DNA from: Streptomyces sp. CB02009
GTDB lineage: Bacteria > Actinomycetota > Actinomycetes > Streptomycetales > Streptomycetaceae
NCBI RefSeq assembly: GCF_001905825.1
Contig: NZ_LIVV01000001.1
Coordinates: 1,041,582-1,105,581 of the forward strand
Direction: 5' to 3'
DNA: 64,000 nucleotides
The position numbers and the translations under genes are program-made. The notes under the pieces were generated by a model. The model did no database searches. It had not been told where the DNA came from and saw only the letters and a list, made by a program, of their open reading frames with translations. Below are positions 56,476 to 64,000 of this stretch, one piece after another. Positions within the stretch are counted from its first letter, which is position 1. Each line of letters opens with the position of its first letter.

Positions 56476-57975
56476 ATGTCCGCACTCCCCGCGACGCCCA
56501 CCCTCTCGCCCGCCCACGTCACCGCCGTCCTGCGGATCCTCGTGCTGTCCACGTTCGTCGTCCTCCTGAACGAGACGATCATGGTCAACGCGATCCCGCG
56601 GCTCATGCGCGAGTTCGACGTCACCGCGGCAGCCGCAGGATGGCTGTCCACGTCCTTCATGCTCACGATGGCCGTCGTCATCCCGGTGACCGGGTGGTTC
56701 CTGCAGCGCGTGACGACCCGCACCGCCTTCAGCCTGGCCATGGCGCTGTTCCTCGCCGGGACGGCGCTGGCCGCGGCCGCGCCCGTCTTCCCGGTGCTGC
56801 TGGCCGCCCGGGTCGTCCAGGCCGCCGGCACCGCCGTCATGATGCCGCTGCTCATGACGACGCTGATGACCCTGGTGCCCCCGCACGACCGCGGTCGGGT
56901 CATGGGCAACATCACCCTCGTCATCTCCGTCGCACCGGCACTCGGCCCGGCGGTCTCCGGTGTGCTGCTGCAGCTGGGGTCGTGGCGCCTGCTGTTCCTG
57001 GCCGTGCTGCCCATCGCCGGAGCCATGGCCGTCTTCGGCCGGAGCAGACTGGTCAACATCGGCGAACCGCAGGCCGTCCCGATCGACTGGGTCTCCGTGC
57101 CCCTGGCGGCGGCGGGGTTCGGCTCCCTGGTCTACGGGCTGAGCGGCCTCGGCGCCGGGGACGCGGCGCACGCCCCCCTGTCCCCGCCGGTCATGACCCT
57201 GGCCGGCGCCGTGCTGGTGGGCCTGTTCGTGTGGCGACAGCTGGCGCTCCAGCGCTCGTCCACGCCGCTCCTCGACCTGCGCGCCCTGACGTTCCGCCAC
57301 TTCTCCGTGGCACTCGCCCTGATGTGCCTGTCCTTCATGGCCCTCATGGGGGCGTTCGTGCTGCTGCCGATCTATCTGCAGGAGGTGCGGGGCCTGACCT
57401 CGCTCCAGACCGGGCTGCTCCTCATCCCGGGCGGCCTGACCATGGGTCTGCTCGGACCGCAGGTCGGCAAGCTCTACGACCGGTTCGGCGCACCGCGCCT
57501 CGTCGTACCCGGCGCCGTACTCACCGCGCTGTGCCTGGCGCTGTTCGCGCTCACGGGCGAACAGACCTCGCCGTGGGTGGTGCTCGCCCTGCACGTGGTC
57601 CTGAGCGCGGGGATGGCGTTCGTCTTCACGCCTGTCTTCACCTCGGGCCTGTCCGTGCTGCCGCCGCACCTCTACCCTCACGGCTCCGCCATTCTCGGTT
57701 CGCTCCAGCAGGTCGCCGCCGCTGCCGGCACCGCCCTGGTGATCAGCATCATGACGGGACACGCCGCCACGGCGGCGGCCGAGGGCGCCGGCGCCACCGG
57801 CGCCCTGGCGACCGGCGTCCGCTGGGGGTTCGGCGTCGGGGCCGTACTCGGCGCCGTGGCGGTGCTGATCGCGCTGCTGGTCCGCACGCCGCCCGCTCCA
57901 CCCCGGCCGGCTGAGCCGGAGGCCCAGGACGAGGACGGCACGACGCTGGACAAGACCGCTCCCACACCCGGCTGA
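56476..57975 (+). CDS. DHA2-family MFS multidrug efflux transporter
   Basis: A 499-residue membrane protein with 14 predicted helices, typical of the DHA2 (EmrB/LmrB) drug:H+ antiporters. Features include FVVLLNETIMVNAIPRLMRE in helix 1 (motif D-like), the loop LQRVTTRTAFSLAMALFLAG, and motif C-like LVISVAPALGPAVSGVLLQ in helix 5. The C-terminus is a short acidic tail. ATG has GGAAGG upstream. A canonical TTCG-loop terminator follows. The substrate is unknown. Confidence 0.92.
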   Translation: MSALPATPTLSPAHVTAVLRILVLSTFVVLLNETIMVNAIPRLMREFDVTAAAAGWLSTSFMLTMAVVIPVTGWFLQRVTTRTAFSLAMALFLAGTALAAAAPVFPVLLAARVVQAAGTAVMMPLLMTTLMTLVPPHDRGRVMGNITLVISVAPALGPAVSGVLLQLGSWRLLFLAVLPIAGAMAVFGRSRLVNIGEPQAVPIDWVSVPLAAAGFGSLVYGLSGLGAGDAAHAPLSPPVMTLAGAVLVGLFVWRQLALQRSSTPLLDLRALTFRHFSVALALMCLSFMALMGAFVLLPIYLQEVRGLTSLQTGLLLIPGGLTMGLLGPQVGKLYDRFGAPRLVVPGAVLTALCLALFALTGEQTSPWVVLALHVVLSAGMAFVFTPVFTSGLSVLPPHLYPHGSAILGSLQQVAAAAGTALVISIMTGHAATAAAEGAGATGALATGVRWGFGVGAVLGAVAVLIALLVRTPPAPPRPAEPEAQDEDGTTLDKTAPTPG

Positions 57976-57984
57976 GATCCGAGG

Positions 57985-58027
57985 GGCCGTGGGGGCCCGC
58001 ACTTCGGTGCGGGCCCCCACGGCCTTT
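57985..58027 (+). terminator. Canonical 18-bp stem, TTCG loop, T-tract terminator
   Basis: Arms 57985-58002 and 58007-58024 are perfectly complementary with the stable tetraloop TTCG, followed by TTT. It is the most classical intrinsic terminator in the window and ends the transporter transcript. Confidence 0.9.
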
Positions 58028-58032
58028 CCCGT

Positions 58033-58206
58033 CTACGGAGTGGAGCAGCAGGAGAGCGAGAGTGCGCCGCGGCAGTACAGCAGGGTTCTGCGGGGCGTGG
58101 GCACGGGGGATCCGGCGCGACGGCCGTGGCGAGGGGCGCGGGGTTCCCAATGGACCATGAGGACCGCCGCCAGCATCGGGCCGCAGGTCATGAGTATGAA
58201 GGTCAT
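58033..58206 (-). CDS. Possible 57-residue peptide overlapping the STAS gene stop
   Basis: A frame starting MTFILMTCGPMLAAVLMVHW has its ATG overlapping the STAS gene stop (ATGA), an arrangement typical of translational coupling here. The first 20 residues could form a membrane helix; the rest is Arg/Pro-rich and ends SCCSTP. Codon pattern is only moderately convincing and no relative is recognised. Confidence 0.35.
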   Translation of the reverse strand: MTFILMTCGPMLAAVLMVHWEPRAPRHGRRAGSPVPTPRRTLLYCRGALSLSCCSTP

Positions 58207-58631
58207 GACGTGGCCGCCGCGGCCAGTGCGTCGGCCCGGTTTGCCGGCCGTCCTGGGACGTCGGCGGCCGCCGCGGTCAGGAGGCGTCGAACGGCCCGGG
58301 AGCGGTTCGCGAGGCTGAGGCGGCGTCCGCGCCGGGGCCACCAGTCGAGGACGCCGAGGAGGCTGGAGTCGCAGAACGCGACCCTCGCGGTGTCCAGGAC
58401 GAGCCCGGTGTATCCGTCGGCCGCCGCCGACGCCAGCAACGCCCGCAGCGGAGCGACGCTGTAGCAGTCGATCTCCCCGACGAGGCGGATGACGAGGGTG
58501 GTGCCGAGCGTGGTGCAGGAGTCGACGACTATGACGCCGGGCGCGGTGTCCGCGCCCGAGTCGTGCACGGCGGGAAGGGCGGGGGCCGTGAGCGAGGCGG
58601 GCAGTATCGGGGCTGTGCTTGAGGTACTCAC
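58203..58631 (-). CDS. STAS domain protein (anti-sigma factor antagonist type)
   Basis: A 142-residue protein. After a Ser/Thr/Ala/Pro-rich N-terminal 30 residues comes a STAS domain: TLVIRLVGEIDCYSVAPLRALL and the phosphorylation loop LDTARVAFCDSSLLGVLDWW, where the first Ser of DSS is the site phosphorylated by anti-sigma kinases in SpoIIAA/RsbV. It is probably a partner of an anti-sigma factor encoded elsewhere, reactivated by a SpoIIE-type phosphatase such as the one at 46.3 kb. GTG 58631 gives the best fit; a longer frame to 58763 is possible. Confidence 0.85.
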   Translation of the reverse strand: MSTSSTAPILPASLTAPALPAVHDSGADTAPGVIVVDSCTTLGTTLVIRLVGEIDCYSVAPLRALLASAAADGYTGLVLDTARVAFCDSSLLGVLDWWPRRGRRLSLANRSRAVRRLLTAAAADVPGRPANRADALAAAATS

Positions 58632-58817
58632 AGACCCATCAACGCCTCGCACAGGGGCCCGGGATTCGAGGCACGCGGCTCTTTCACCCCATCTGAGCAG
58701 CATCGATACCCAGCACGAGCGAAAGATCCCACCCGTACGGGTCAGCGGCGAGCGTCTGTTCACCCGATCCCGCCGCTGCGACGGCGAAGCCCGCTCAGGA
58801 GGTGCCGGGGCCGTGGC

Positions 58818-60320
58818 TCACACGGCGAGGTGCTCCCGGGTGGCGGAGCCGTCGGGAGCCGACTCGGGTGCGATGCCGTGCTGTTCCTCCTCGGGGCGGC
58901 CCTTCTTCGGCAGCAGGAACGTGATCGCGAGGAAGGCCACCAGCAGGCATCCCTGGACGATCAGTGCGTGGTGGAAACCGGTGGTGAAGTCCCCGGTCTT
59001 CGCCCGGGCGAAGAACACCGAGCCGAAGACCGCGACGCCGATGGAGCCGCCGACCGCCTGAACCGCCGTCAGGACACCGGAGGCGGAGCCGATCTCGTCG
59101 TCGTCGACCGCGGCCAGGAGGAAGCTGAACAGGGCGGCGATCACCATGCCGGCGCCGATGCCCGCCACGGCTGTGCCGGGAACGATGTCCCAGACGGAGA
59201 ACGCGGCGGGGTCGAGGCCTTCGAGCTCGAACCACAGCACCACCGCACCGGCCAGCTGGACGAGCGGTCCGATCTGCAGCACCTTGCGGCCGATCCGGTC
59301 GGCGAGGAACGCACCGCTGACCGCTCCGCCGATCGCCGTGCCCACCGCGAGGGGCAGATTGCCGAGCCCCGCGTCACCGGCGGTGAAGCGCATGCCGACC
59401 TGGAGGAACAGGGTCAGGACGAGCTGGGTGCCGATCAGGCCGCCGAAGAACAGGGCGATGCCGCCGAGTCCGACGGTGAAGGCCGGCTTGCGCAGCAGCC
59501 CCGGGGTCACCAGCGGGCCCCGGCCCGCGGCCGCGGCCCGGCGCTGCTGGAGGGCGAAGAAGGAGAAACCCAGCACCGACCCGGCCATGCACAGCCACGT
59601 CCACAGCGGCCATCCGTCCTCCTGCCCCTGGTTGAGCGGCAGCACCAGCAGCGCGCAGGACACCGCGACGAGGGCGGCGCCCGCCGCATCGACCCGTACC
59701 GCGCGGTCGCCCGCCTTCTTCGGCACGAACGTCGCGGCGATGATCAGCGTCGCGACTCCGATGGGCAGGTTGATCAGGAACACCGACCGCCACCCCAGGC
59801 CGAAGAAGTCGCCCTCGATGAGGAAGCCGCCCAGGACCGGGCCGATGATGCCGCCCAGGCCGAGGACGGGGCCGAAGACCGCGAAGACCTTGGTCAGTTC
59901 GGGGCCCGAGAAGTTCTCCCGCAGCAGGCCGAGGCCCTGGGGCAGCAGCATCGCCCCCGCGGTGCCCTGCAGCAGGCGGAAGGCGATCAGCGACTCGATG
60001 TTCGGCGCGACCGCGCACAGCAGCGAGCTCGCGGTGAAGGCCGCCAGGCCGATCAGGAACATCCGGCGCCGGCCGTAGCGGTCCCCGAGCCGGCCGCCCA
60101 GGACCAGACCGGCACCCAGGGTGAGGGCATAGCCGCCGATCACCCACTGCAGCCCGACGGAACCGGCACCGAGCGATCGCTCGAGGTCCGGCCCCGCGAC
60201 GTTGACGATCGACGCGTCCAGGAGGTCCATGATCTCCGCGACGATCATCACCGCCAGGATCATCCACCGCCACCGGTAGGGCTCGGCCGCCTCGTCAGGG
60301 GTGGGGTAAGGGTCACGCAC
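58818..60320 (-). CDS. DHA2-family MFS efflux transporter
   Basis: A 500-residue 14-helix drug:H+ antiporter. It has LLDASIVNVAGPDLERSLG in helix 1 (motif D1), GGRLGDRYGRRRMFLIG (motif A), and GLGGIIGPVLGGFLIEG (motif C), all strongly conserved in EmrB/QacA-like pumps. The GTG at 60320 was chosen because GGAGG lies eight bases upstream; the ATG at 60335 would sit inside the operator. It is divergent from a MarR gene with a long palindrome between, so it is probably induced when its drug binds MarR. Confidence 0.94.
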   Translation of the reverse strand: MRDPYPTPDEAAEPYRWRWMILAVMIVAEIMDLLDASIVNVAGPDLERSLGAGSVGLQWVIGGYALTLGAGLVLGGRLGDRYGRRRMFLIGLAAFTASSLLCAVAPNIESLIAFRLLQGTAGAMLLPQGLGLLRENFSGPELTKVFAVFGPVLGLGGIIGPVLGGFLIEGDFFGLGWRSVFLINLPIGVATLIIAATFVPKKAGDRAVRVDAAGAALVAVSCALLVLPLNQGQEDGWPLWTWLCMAGSVLGFSFFALQQRRAAAAGRGPLVTPGLLRKPAFTVGLGGIALFFGGLIGTQLVLTLFLQVGMRFTAGDAGLGNLPLAVGTAIGGAVSGAFLADRIGRKVLQIGPLVQLAGAVVLWFELEGLDPAAFSVWDIVPGTAVAGIGAGMVIAALFSFLLAAVDDDEIGSASGVLTAVQAVGGSIGVAVFGSVFFARAKTGDFTTGFHHALIVQGCLLVAFLAITFLLPKKGRPEEEQHGIAPESAPDGSATREHLAV

Positions 60321-60326
60321 GCCAGA

Positions 60327-60361
60327 TACCTCCATCGTGAAGTAATTCCACGATGAAGGTA
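60327..60361. promoter_or_regulatory. Long palindromic MarR operator
   Basis: TACCTcCATCGTG (60327-60339) and CACGATGaAGGTA (60349-60361) match as reverse complements at 12 of 13 positions around a 9-base centre. The site covers the transporter's ribosome region and lies 75 bases before the MarR start. It is the best operator candidate in the right half of the window. Confidence 0.75.
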
Positions 60362-60435
60362 AAGTGGGGGAGGTAGGTTGTCAAAGCGGGTGACCGCACA
60401 GACCGCACAACAGAAGAGAAGGGCGGAGGGTCGGC

Positions 60436-60933
60436 ATGGAGGAAGCCGTGCGCGACGGTGTCGCGGAGCAGCGGGAACGGCTGATGGAGTCGCTGAGGAT
60501 CTACGGCGGCCACTACGCCGAGCTCAGTCGCCGCTTCGCCGCCTGGCTGGGGCTGCACTCCACCGACGCGACCGCGGTACTGGAGATCGCCGCCGCGGAG
60601 GAACGCGGCACCCCGCTGTCACCGGCACGGCTGAGCGAGCGGATCTCCCTGTCCACGGGCGCCACCACCGCGCTCCTGAACCGCCTCGAAGCGGCCGGGC
60701 ACATCACCCGCGCCCGCGAACACCCCGACCGGCGCATCGTCACGCTCCGCAGCGGCGGGCACATCCAGGAACGGGCGGACGAGTTCTTCGGCCCGCTCGC
60801 CCATCGTCTCGACGCCGCGATGTCGCACTACCCGCCCCGGCTCCTGGAGCAGTTCGAAGCGTTCATCGTGGACCTGAACGCCACCATGACCAGCCACCTC
60901 GCGGAAGGGGACCCCGCGGCACCGCGTCCCTGA
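60436..60933 (+). CDS. MarR family transcriptional regulator
   Basis: A 165-residue winged-helix regulator. The DNA-binding core is TPLSPARLSERISLSTGATT, then ALLNRLEAAGHITRAREHPD and the wing RRIVTLRSG. N- and C-terminal helices form the dimer interface. ATG follows GGAGGG. It is divergent from the DHA2 pump and almost certainly its repressor through the palindrome at 60327-60361. Confidence 0.93.
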   Translation: MEEAVRDGVAEQRERLMESLRIYGGHYAELSRRFAAWLGLHSTDATAVLEIAAAEERGTPLSPARLSERISLSTGATTALLNRLEAAGHITRAREHPDRRIVTLRSGGHIQERADEFFGPLAHRLDAAMSHYPPRLLEQFEAFIVDLNATMTSHLAEGDPAAPRP

Positions 60934-61001
60934 CGGCGGACGACCGGCCGCAGCGCACGGGCTGCGCCTCGCGGGGCCGGCGATCCTCCGTCGACGCCTG
61001 C

Positions 61002-61442
61002 TCAGCCCAGCTGCTCGGCCAGTCCGACGATGATGCCCTCCGGGCCGCGGACGTAGCAGAGCAGATAGCTGTCCTCGAACCGCGCGATCTCGCCGAGGAG
61101 GGTGGCGCCGTGCGGGCGGAGGCGGGCGACGGTGTCCTCGATGTCGTCGACGGCGAACATGACGCGGTGCGTGCCCAGGACGTTGTGCGGCCGGTCGTGC
61201 GGCCCGCCGCTGGTCGCCGCCGGGCTGCGGTACCTCGCCAGCTCGAGCCGGCTGTGGCCGTCGGGGGTCCGGACCATCGCGATCTCGCAGTGGACGCCGT
61301 CGAGCCCGGTGCACTGGTCGGCGAAGCGGCCCTCGACCTCCCCCCGGCCCTCCAGCTCCATCCCGAGCTCCACGAAGAACGCGAGGGCGGCATCCATGTC
61401 GTCGACGACGATGCCGACGTTGTCCATCCGCTGAATCGCCAT
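61002..61442 (-). CDS. VOC family protein (glyoxalase-like)
   Basis: A 146-residue protein with two VOC modules: MDNVGIVVDDMDAALAFFVE and a metal-ligand-like Glu in HSRLELARYRS, then HRVMFAVDDIEDTVARLRPHG and YVRGPEGIIVGLAEQL with the second Glu. It may bind or modify a small molecule, for example in drug resistance or methylmalonyl-like epimerisation; this cannot be decided. ATG follows GGAGAG. Convergent with the MarR gene. Confidence 0.9.
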   Translation of the reverse strand: MAIQRMDNVGIVVDDMDAALAFFVELGMELEGRGEVEGRFADQCTGLDGVHCEIAMVRTPDGHSRLELARYRSPAATSGGPHDRPHNVLGTHRVMFAVDDIEDTVARLRPHGATLLGEIARFEDSYLLCYVRGPEGIIVGLAEQLG

Positions 61443-61659
61443 GCCGGTCTCTCCTTCATCCTCGTGCGGCCGTCGGTGGCCGCTGATGTCCCGGGGACGG
61501 ATCAGGCGGCACGTTCTCGACATCCGTGCGCCCGCAACCGCCGACCAGGTCATACGCCGAGGGAGGAGAGGCCGACGCGCCACAGCTCCACCATCGGCCA
61601 GGGGATGAGGCCCGGCCACCGGACGTCGCGCCGGGGCCGGGAACCGGTCGGCCGGTTCC
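61443..61659. other. Short intergenic region, no gene recognised
   Basis: This 217-bp gap lies between the VOC gene start and the Wbl gene stop, both minus strand. It must hold the VOC promoter and any Wbl terminator. I see no reliable hairpin or coding pattern. Confidence 0.4.
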
Positions 61660-61917
61660 TCAGCGCGCCTTGACCGCCCGGTTGCGCAACCGCCGCTTCA
61701 GGGCACGGCGTTCGTTCTCGTCGAGACCGCCCCACACCCCCGTCACCTGGCGGGAGTCGTCCATGGCCCAGTCGAGGCAGGCCTCCCGAACGGGGCAGCC
61801 CCGGCAGATGTCCTTGGCCTCTTCCACCTGGACCAGAGCGGGAGCACCGGTCCCCACCGGGAAGAAGAGATCGGGGTCGACGTCCTGGCAGGCAGCGGAT
61901 GCACGCCAGCTGTCCAT
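61660..61917 (-). CDS. WhiB-like (Wbl) iron-sulfur transcription factor
   Basis: An 85-residue Wbl protein. Four cysteines bind a [4Fe-4S] cluster: one in SAACQDVDPDLFFPVG and three in DICRGCPVREACLDWA. The GVWGG turn and basic tail ERRALKRRLRNRAVK follow. The sequence most resembles the WblE/WhiB1 group. Wbl proteins act with the main sigma factor to control development, stress and antibiotic resistance. ATG 61917 follows GGAGG. It is a single gene, divergent from the DUF1206 gene. Confidence 0.93.
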   Translation of the reverse strand: MDSWRASAACQDVDPDLFFPVGTGAPALVQVEEAKDICRGCPVREACLDWAMDDSRQVTGVWGGLDENERRALKRRLRNRAVKAR

Positions 61918-62102
61918 GTCATTCCTCCTGTCTACGGGTATGGGGGTCATTCCATTCGGCTGACCGGTCGAAGGCACTTGAAACACTGTCAGCCTCGCGA
62001 GTACGCCCCTTTTTCCGGCGCGACGACATGGAGCGGGCCGCCCTGGTTGGGATCGGGAAGACGGGGCACCCGAAGGTTCCAACCCGAGGGGAGTGACAGG
62101 TC

Positions 62103-62933
62103 ATGAGCGCAGGAGAGTCGTCCAAGGCCGCAGCGAGAAACGTGGCCCGCGGCGGGGTCGTCCAGGCAGGTGCGAGAGCGGGCTTCATAGCGCGAGGGGT
62201 TCTCTACCTCCTCATAGGAACCCTGGCCGTACGCATCGGACTGACAGGCACGAGCGAGCAGGCCGACCGGGGCGGAGCCCTCGCGGAGGTCGTCTCGACG
62301 CCGTTCGGGGTCGTCCTGCTCTGGGCCCTCGGCGTCGGCCTCGCCGGCATGGCGCTGTGGCGGCTCTCGGAGGCGGTCTTCGGGGCCGCCGGACCCAAGG
62401 GCGACCGCCCGGGCAAGCGGGCGCTGTCCGCCGGCAGGTTCGTCTTCTACGCGTTCTCCGCCTTCCTCGTCCTGTCCTTCGCGACGGGGGACAGGGGCAG
62501 CGGCGCGGGATCGACCGACCGGCAGAGCCATGACCTCACGAGCCGCCTGCTGGCACTCCCCGGCGGCCCGTGGTGGGTGGGGGCGGCGGCCGCGGGCATC
62601 CTGGGCGCGGGGGTGTGGATCGCCGGCCGGGCCGTCCTGCGCAAGTACCGCGAGCACCTGGAACGGCAGCGGATGTCCACGGTGCAGCGCCGCTTCATGG
62701 ACGTGACGGGCACGGCGGGCGGGGTCGCACGGGGCCTCGTGTTCGCCGCCGTCGGCCTCTTCGCGCTGAAGGCGGCGAGCGAGTCCGACCCGGGCGAGGC
62801 GAAGGGCATGGACGACGCGATCCGCTCGTTCGCGCAGACCCCGGCGGGCCCGTGGCTGCTGGTCGCCGTCGCCGTCGGCCTCGCGCTCTTCGGGGCGTTC
62901 TCCTTCGGCCAGTCCAAGTGGCGCGAGGTCTGA
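62103..62933 (+). CDS. DUF1206 membrane protein
   Basis: A 276-residue membrane protein with six predicted helices in three similar pairs. Each pair begins with an Arg/Gly-rich stretch such as RAGFIARGVLYLLIGTLAVR, KRALSAGRFVFYAFSAFLVL and GVARGLVFAAVGLFALKAA. This threefold pattern is DUF1206. The function is unknown. The N-terminal 25 residues are polar and cytoplasmic. ATG has AGGGGAG/ACAGG upstream. It is a single gene divergent from the Wbl gene. Confidence 0.9.
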   Translation: MSAGESSKAAARNVARGGVVQAGARAGFIARGVLYLLIGTLAVRIGLTGTSEQADRGGALAEVVSTPFGVVLLWALGVGLAGMALWRLSEAVFGAAGPKGDRPGKRALSAGRFVFYAFSAFLVLSFATGDRGSGAGSTDRQSHDLTSRLLALPGGPWWVGAAAAGILGAGVWIAGRAVLRKYREHLERQRMSTVQRRFMDVTGTAGGVARGLVFAAVGLFALKAASESDPGEAKGMDDAIRSFAQTPAGPWLLVAVAVGLALFGAFSFGQSKWREV

Positions 62934-62964
62934 CCGCTCGCAGCGCGTGGGACCGCCGGTACCG

Positions 62965-63096
62965 GGCAGCCGCGTCACCTCGACCGGCATCTGCGGCTCC
63001 GACCTGCACCTGTACGAGCCGCTCGGTCCGTTTTTGGACTGCGGCGACATCCTCGTACCCGAGCGGCTCTCTCGTGCCCAGGAGCGTGGCCCGTGA
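62965..63096 (+). pseudogene. Remnant of a zinc alcohol dehydrogenase N-terminus
   Basis: One frame reads GSRVTSTGICGSDLHLYEPL, continues GPFLDCGDIL, and then becomes VPERLSRAQERGP-stop. The TSTGICGSDLHLY block with its zinc-ligand Cys is very specific to medium-chain zinc alcohol dehydrogenases, where GDIL is normally followed by GHE. No start codon, upstream domain or downstream Rossmann domain is present. It is a decayed fragment of about 30 residues. The rest of the gap to 63259 shows no further homology that I can see. Confidence 0.65.
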
Positions 63097-63259
63097 CCCC
63101 GCCGCCGCGGCTCGGCGTCACTCCTCGTGTCCGTCCGCCCCGATCGCGTCGACAGATCGGCCCGGCGCGGATGAGCCGCTCCGCACGGGGCAGTCGCAGG
63201 GAGCAGCCGATCGGCGCCGTCCCGCCGGCGATCGGTTCCGTCGATCATGGAGGTGACCC

Positions 63260-63949
63260 GTGTCCGGTACGGCCCTGACCCTGGACGCACAGCCAGGAGG
63301 CCGCTCAGCCCTGATCGCCCTGCCCGGCGTCTACCGGCCGCAGGCGGACACCCGTCTGCTCGCCCACGCCCTGGCCCAGGAGGACCTCGGGCCCGGCAGC
63401 GAGGTCCTGGAGATCGGCACGGGCACCGGCGCACTCGCCCTCGACGCGGCTCGGCGGCGGGCACGGGTCACGGCGGTCGACGTCTCCTGGCCCGCCGTCG
63501 TCACCGCCCGCCTGAACGCCCTGCGCCAGCGACTGCCCCTGCGCGTCCTCCACGGCGACTTCGCGGCGCGCAGCGCGGGTCGCCGCTTCGACCTCGTCGT
63601 GTCGAATCCGCCGTACGTGCCGGCCCCGGACGTCCTGCCGCCCTCGCGCGGCCCGGAGCGGGCCTGGGACGCCGGACCGGACGGGCGAGCCGTCATCGAC
63701 CGCATCTGCGACAACGCTCCGGCGCTGTTGCGTCCCGGAGGGGTCCTGCTCCTGGTCCATTCCCAGATGTGCGGCGCCCAGGAGACCGTCGACCGACTGA
63801 CCGAGGCGGGCATGGCCGCGGACGTCACGGCCAGGGCCGCGGTGCCCTGGGGGCCCGTCCTGCGCTCGCGCCGGTCCTGGCTGGAGCGGGCGGGCCTGGC
63901 GACCGGGGCCGAGGAACGGGAAGAGCTGGTGGTCATCCGTGCACGCTGA
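63260..63949 (+). CDS. HemK/PrmC-like methyltransferase
   Basis: A 229-residue class I SAM methyltransferase. The SAM motif is VLEIGTGTGALALDAARRRA, with VTAVDVS after it, and the catalytic NPPY is in LVVSNPPYVPAP. NPPY enzymes methylate glutamine or other amide/amine nitrogens, as HemK/PrmC does on release factors. It lacks the long N-terminal domain of PrmC and is closer to the short HemK2/MTQ2 type. GTG follows GGAGG. No release factor gene adjoins it. Confidence 0.9.
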   Translation: MSGTALTLDAQPGGRSALIALPGVYRPQADTRLLAHALAQEDLGPGSEVLEIGTGTGALALDAARRRARVTAVDVSWPAVVTARLNALRQRLPLRVLHGDFAARSAGRRFDLVVSNPPYVPAPDVLPPSRGPERAWDAGPDGRAVIDRICDNAPALLRPGGVLLLVHSQMCGAQETVDRLTEAGMAADVTARAAVPWGPVLRSRRSWLERAGLATGAEEREELVVIRAR

Positions 63950-64000
63950 ACCCCGGAACACTCCCGGCGACGCCGGGACCACCCACAGGGCCCACCGGAC

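Overview
The window is 64 kb of very GC-rich actinobacterial DNA with strong G/C bias at codon position 3. It looks like a Streptomyces chromosome. Support for this comes from a WhiB-like (Wbl) protein, a SpoIIE-type phosphatase, a receptor Ser/Thr kinase, an S-adenosylmethionine methyltransferase of the DUF574 type, many secreted hydrolases and frequent leaderless starts. I see no tRNA, rRNA, CRISPR array, transposase or prophage. The genus is inferred from gene content; no search was run.

Layout. 1-5.4 kb: the end of a helix-turn-helix regulator, a large secreted subtilisin-like protease and a cytochrome P450. 5.5-9.5 kb: a Ser/Thr kinase fused to a LivK-type extracellular sensor, a small protein and a secreted phytase-like esterase. 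9.8-14.5 kb: small membrane proteins, a TehA/TDT-type transporter, a histidine phosphatase and an XRE-cupin regulator. 14.6-19.3 kb: an arylsulfotransferase-NCS2 permease pair, a rhodanese, a small acidic protein and a DUF4232 lipoprotein. 19.5-23.2 kb: a PadR regulator with an ABC exporter. 23.2-30.1 kb: a sugar-uptake locus with two solute-binding proteins, a GH13 glucosidase and two permeases. 30.2-32.4 kb: a methyltransferase and a divergent TetR/GNAT pair.

32.4-43.5 kb is the most coherent system. A secreted M9 collagenase is followed by two proline-racemase-family enzymes, an ornithine-cyclodeaminase-family reductase, a three-part hydroxyproline dehydrogenase, a DHDPS-family deaminase and an aldehyde dehydrogenase. 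Together these can cut collagen outside the cell and convert its 4-hydroxyproline to 2-oxoglutarate, with a side branch to proline. The collagenase promoter and the catabolic operon promoter share a sequence element in their -35/-10 spacers, which suggests one repressor controls both. The first racemase gene carries an apparent one-base deletion near its start.

43.6-52.3 kb: a GNAT fusion, VOC protein, DUF2975/XRE pair, SpoIIE phosphatase, DUF427 protein, SGNH hydrolase, and metX-metY preceded by a cysteine-containing leader peptide. 52.4-64 kb: a secreted beta-propeller protein, an Old Yellow Enzyme with divergent MarR, two DHA2 efflux pumps (one with a divergent MarR and a long palindromic operator), a STAS protein, a VOC protein, the Wbl protein, a DUF1206 membrane protein, an alcohol-dehydrogenase remnant and a HemK-like methyltransferase.
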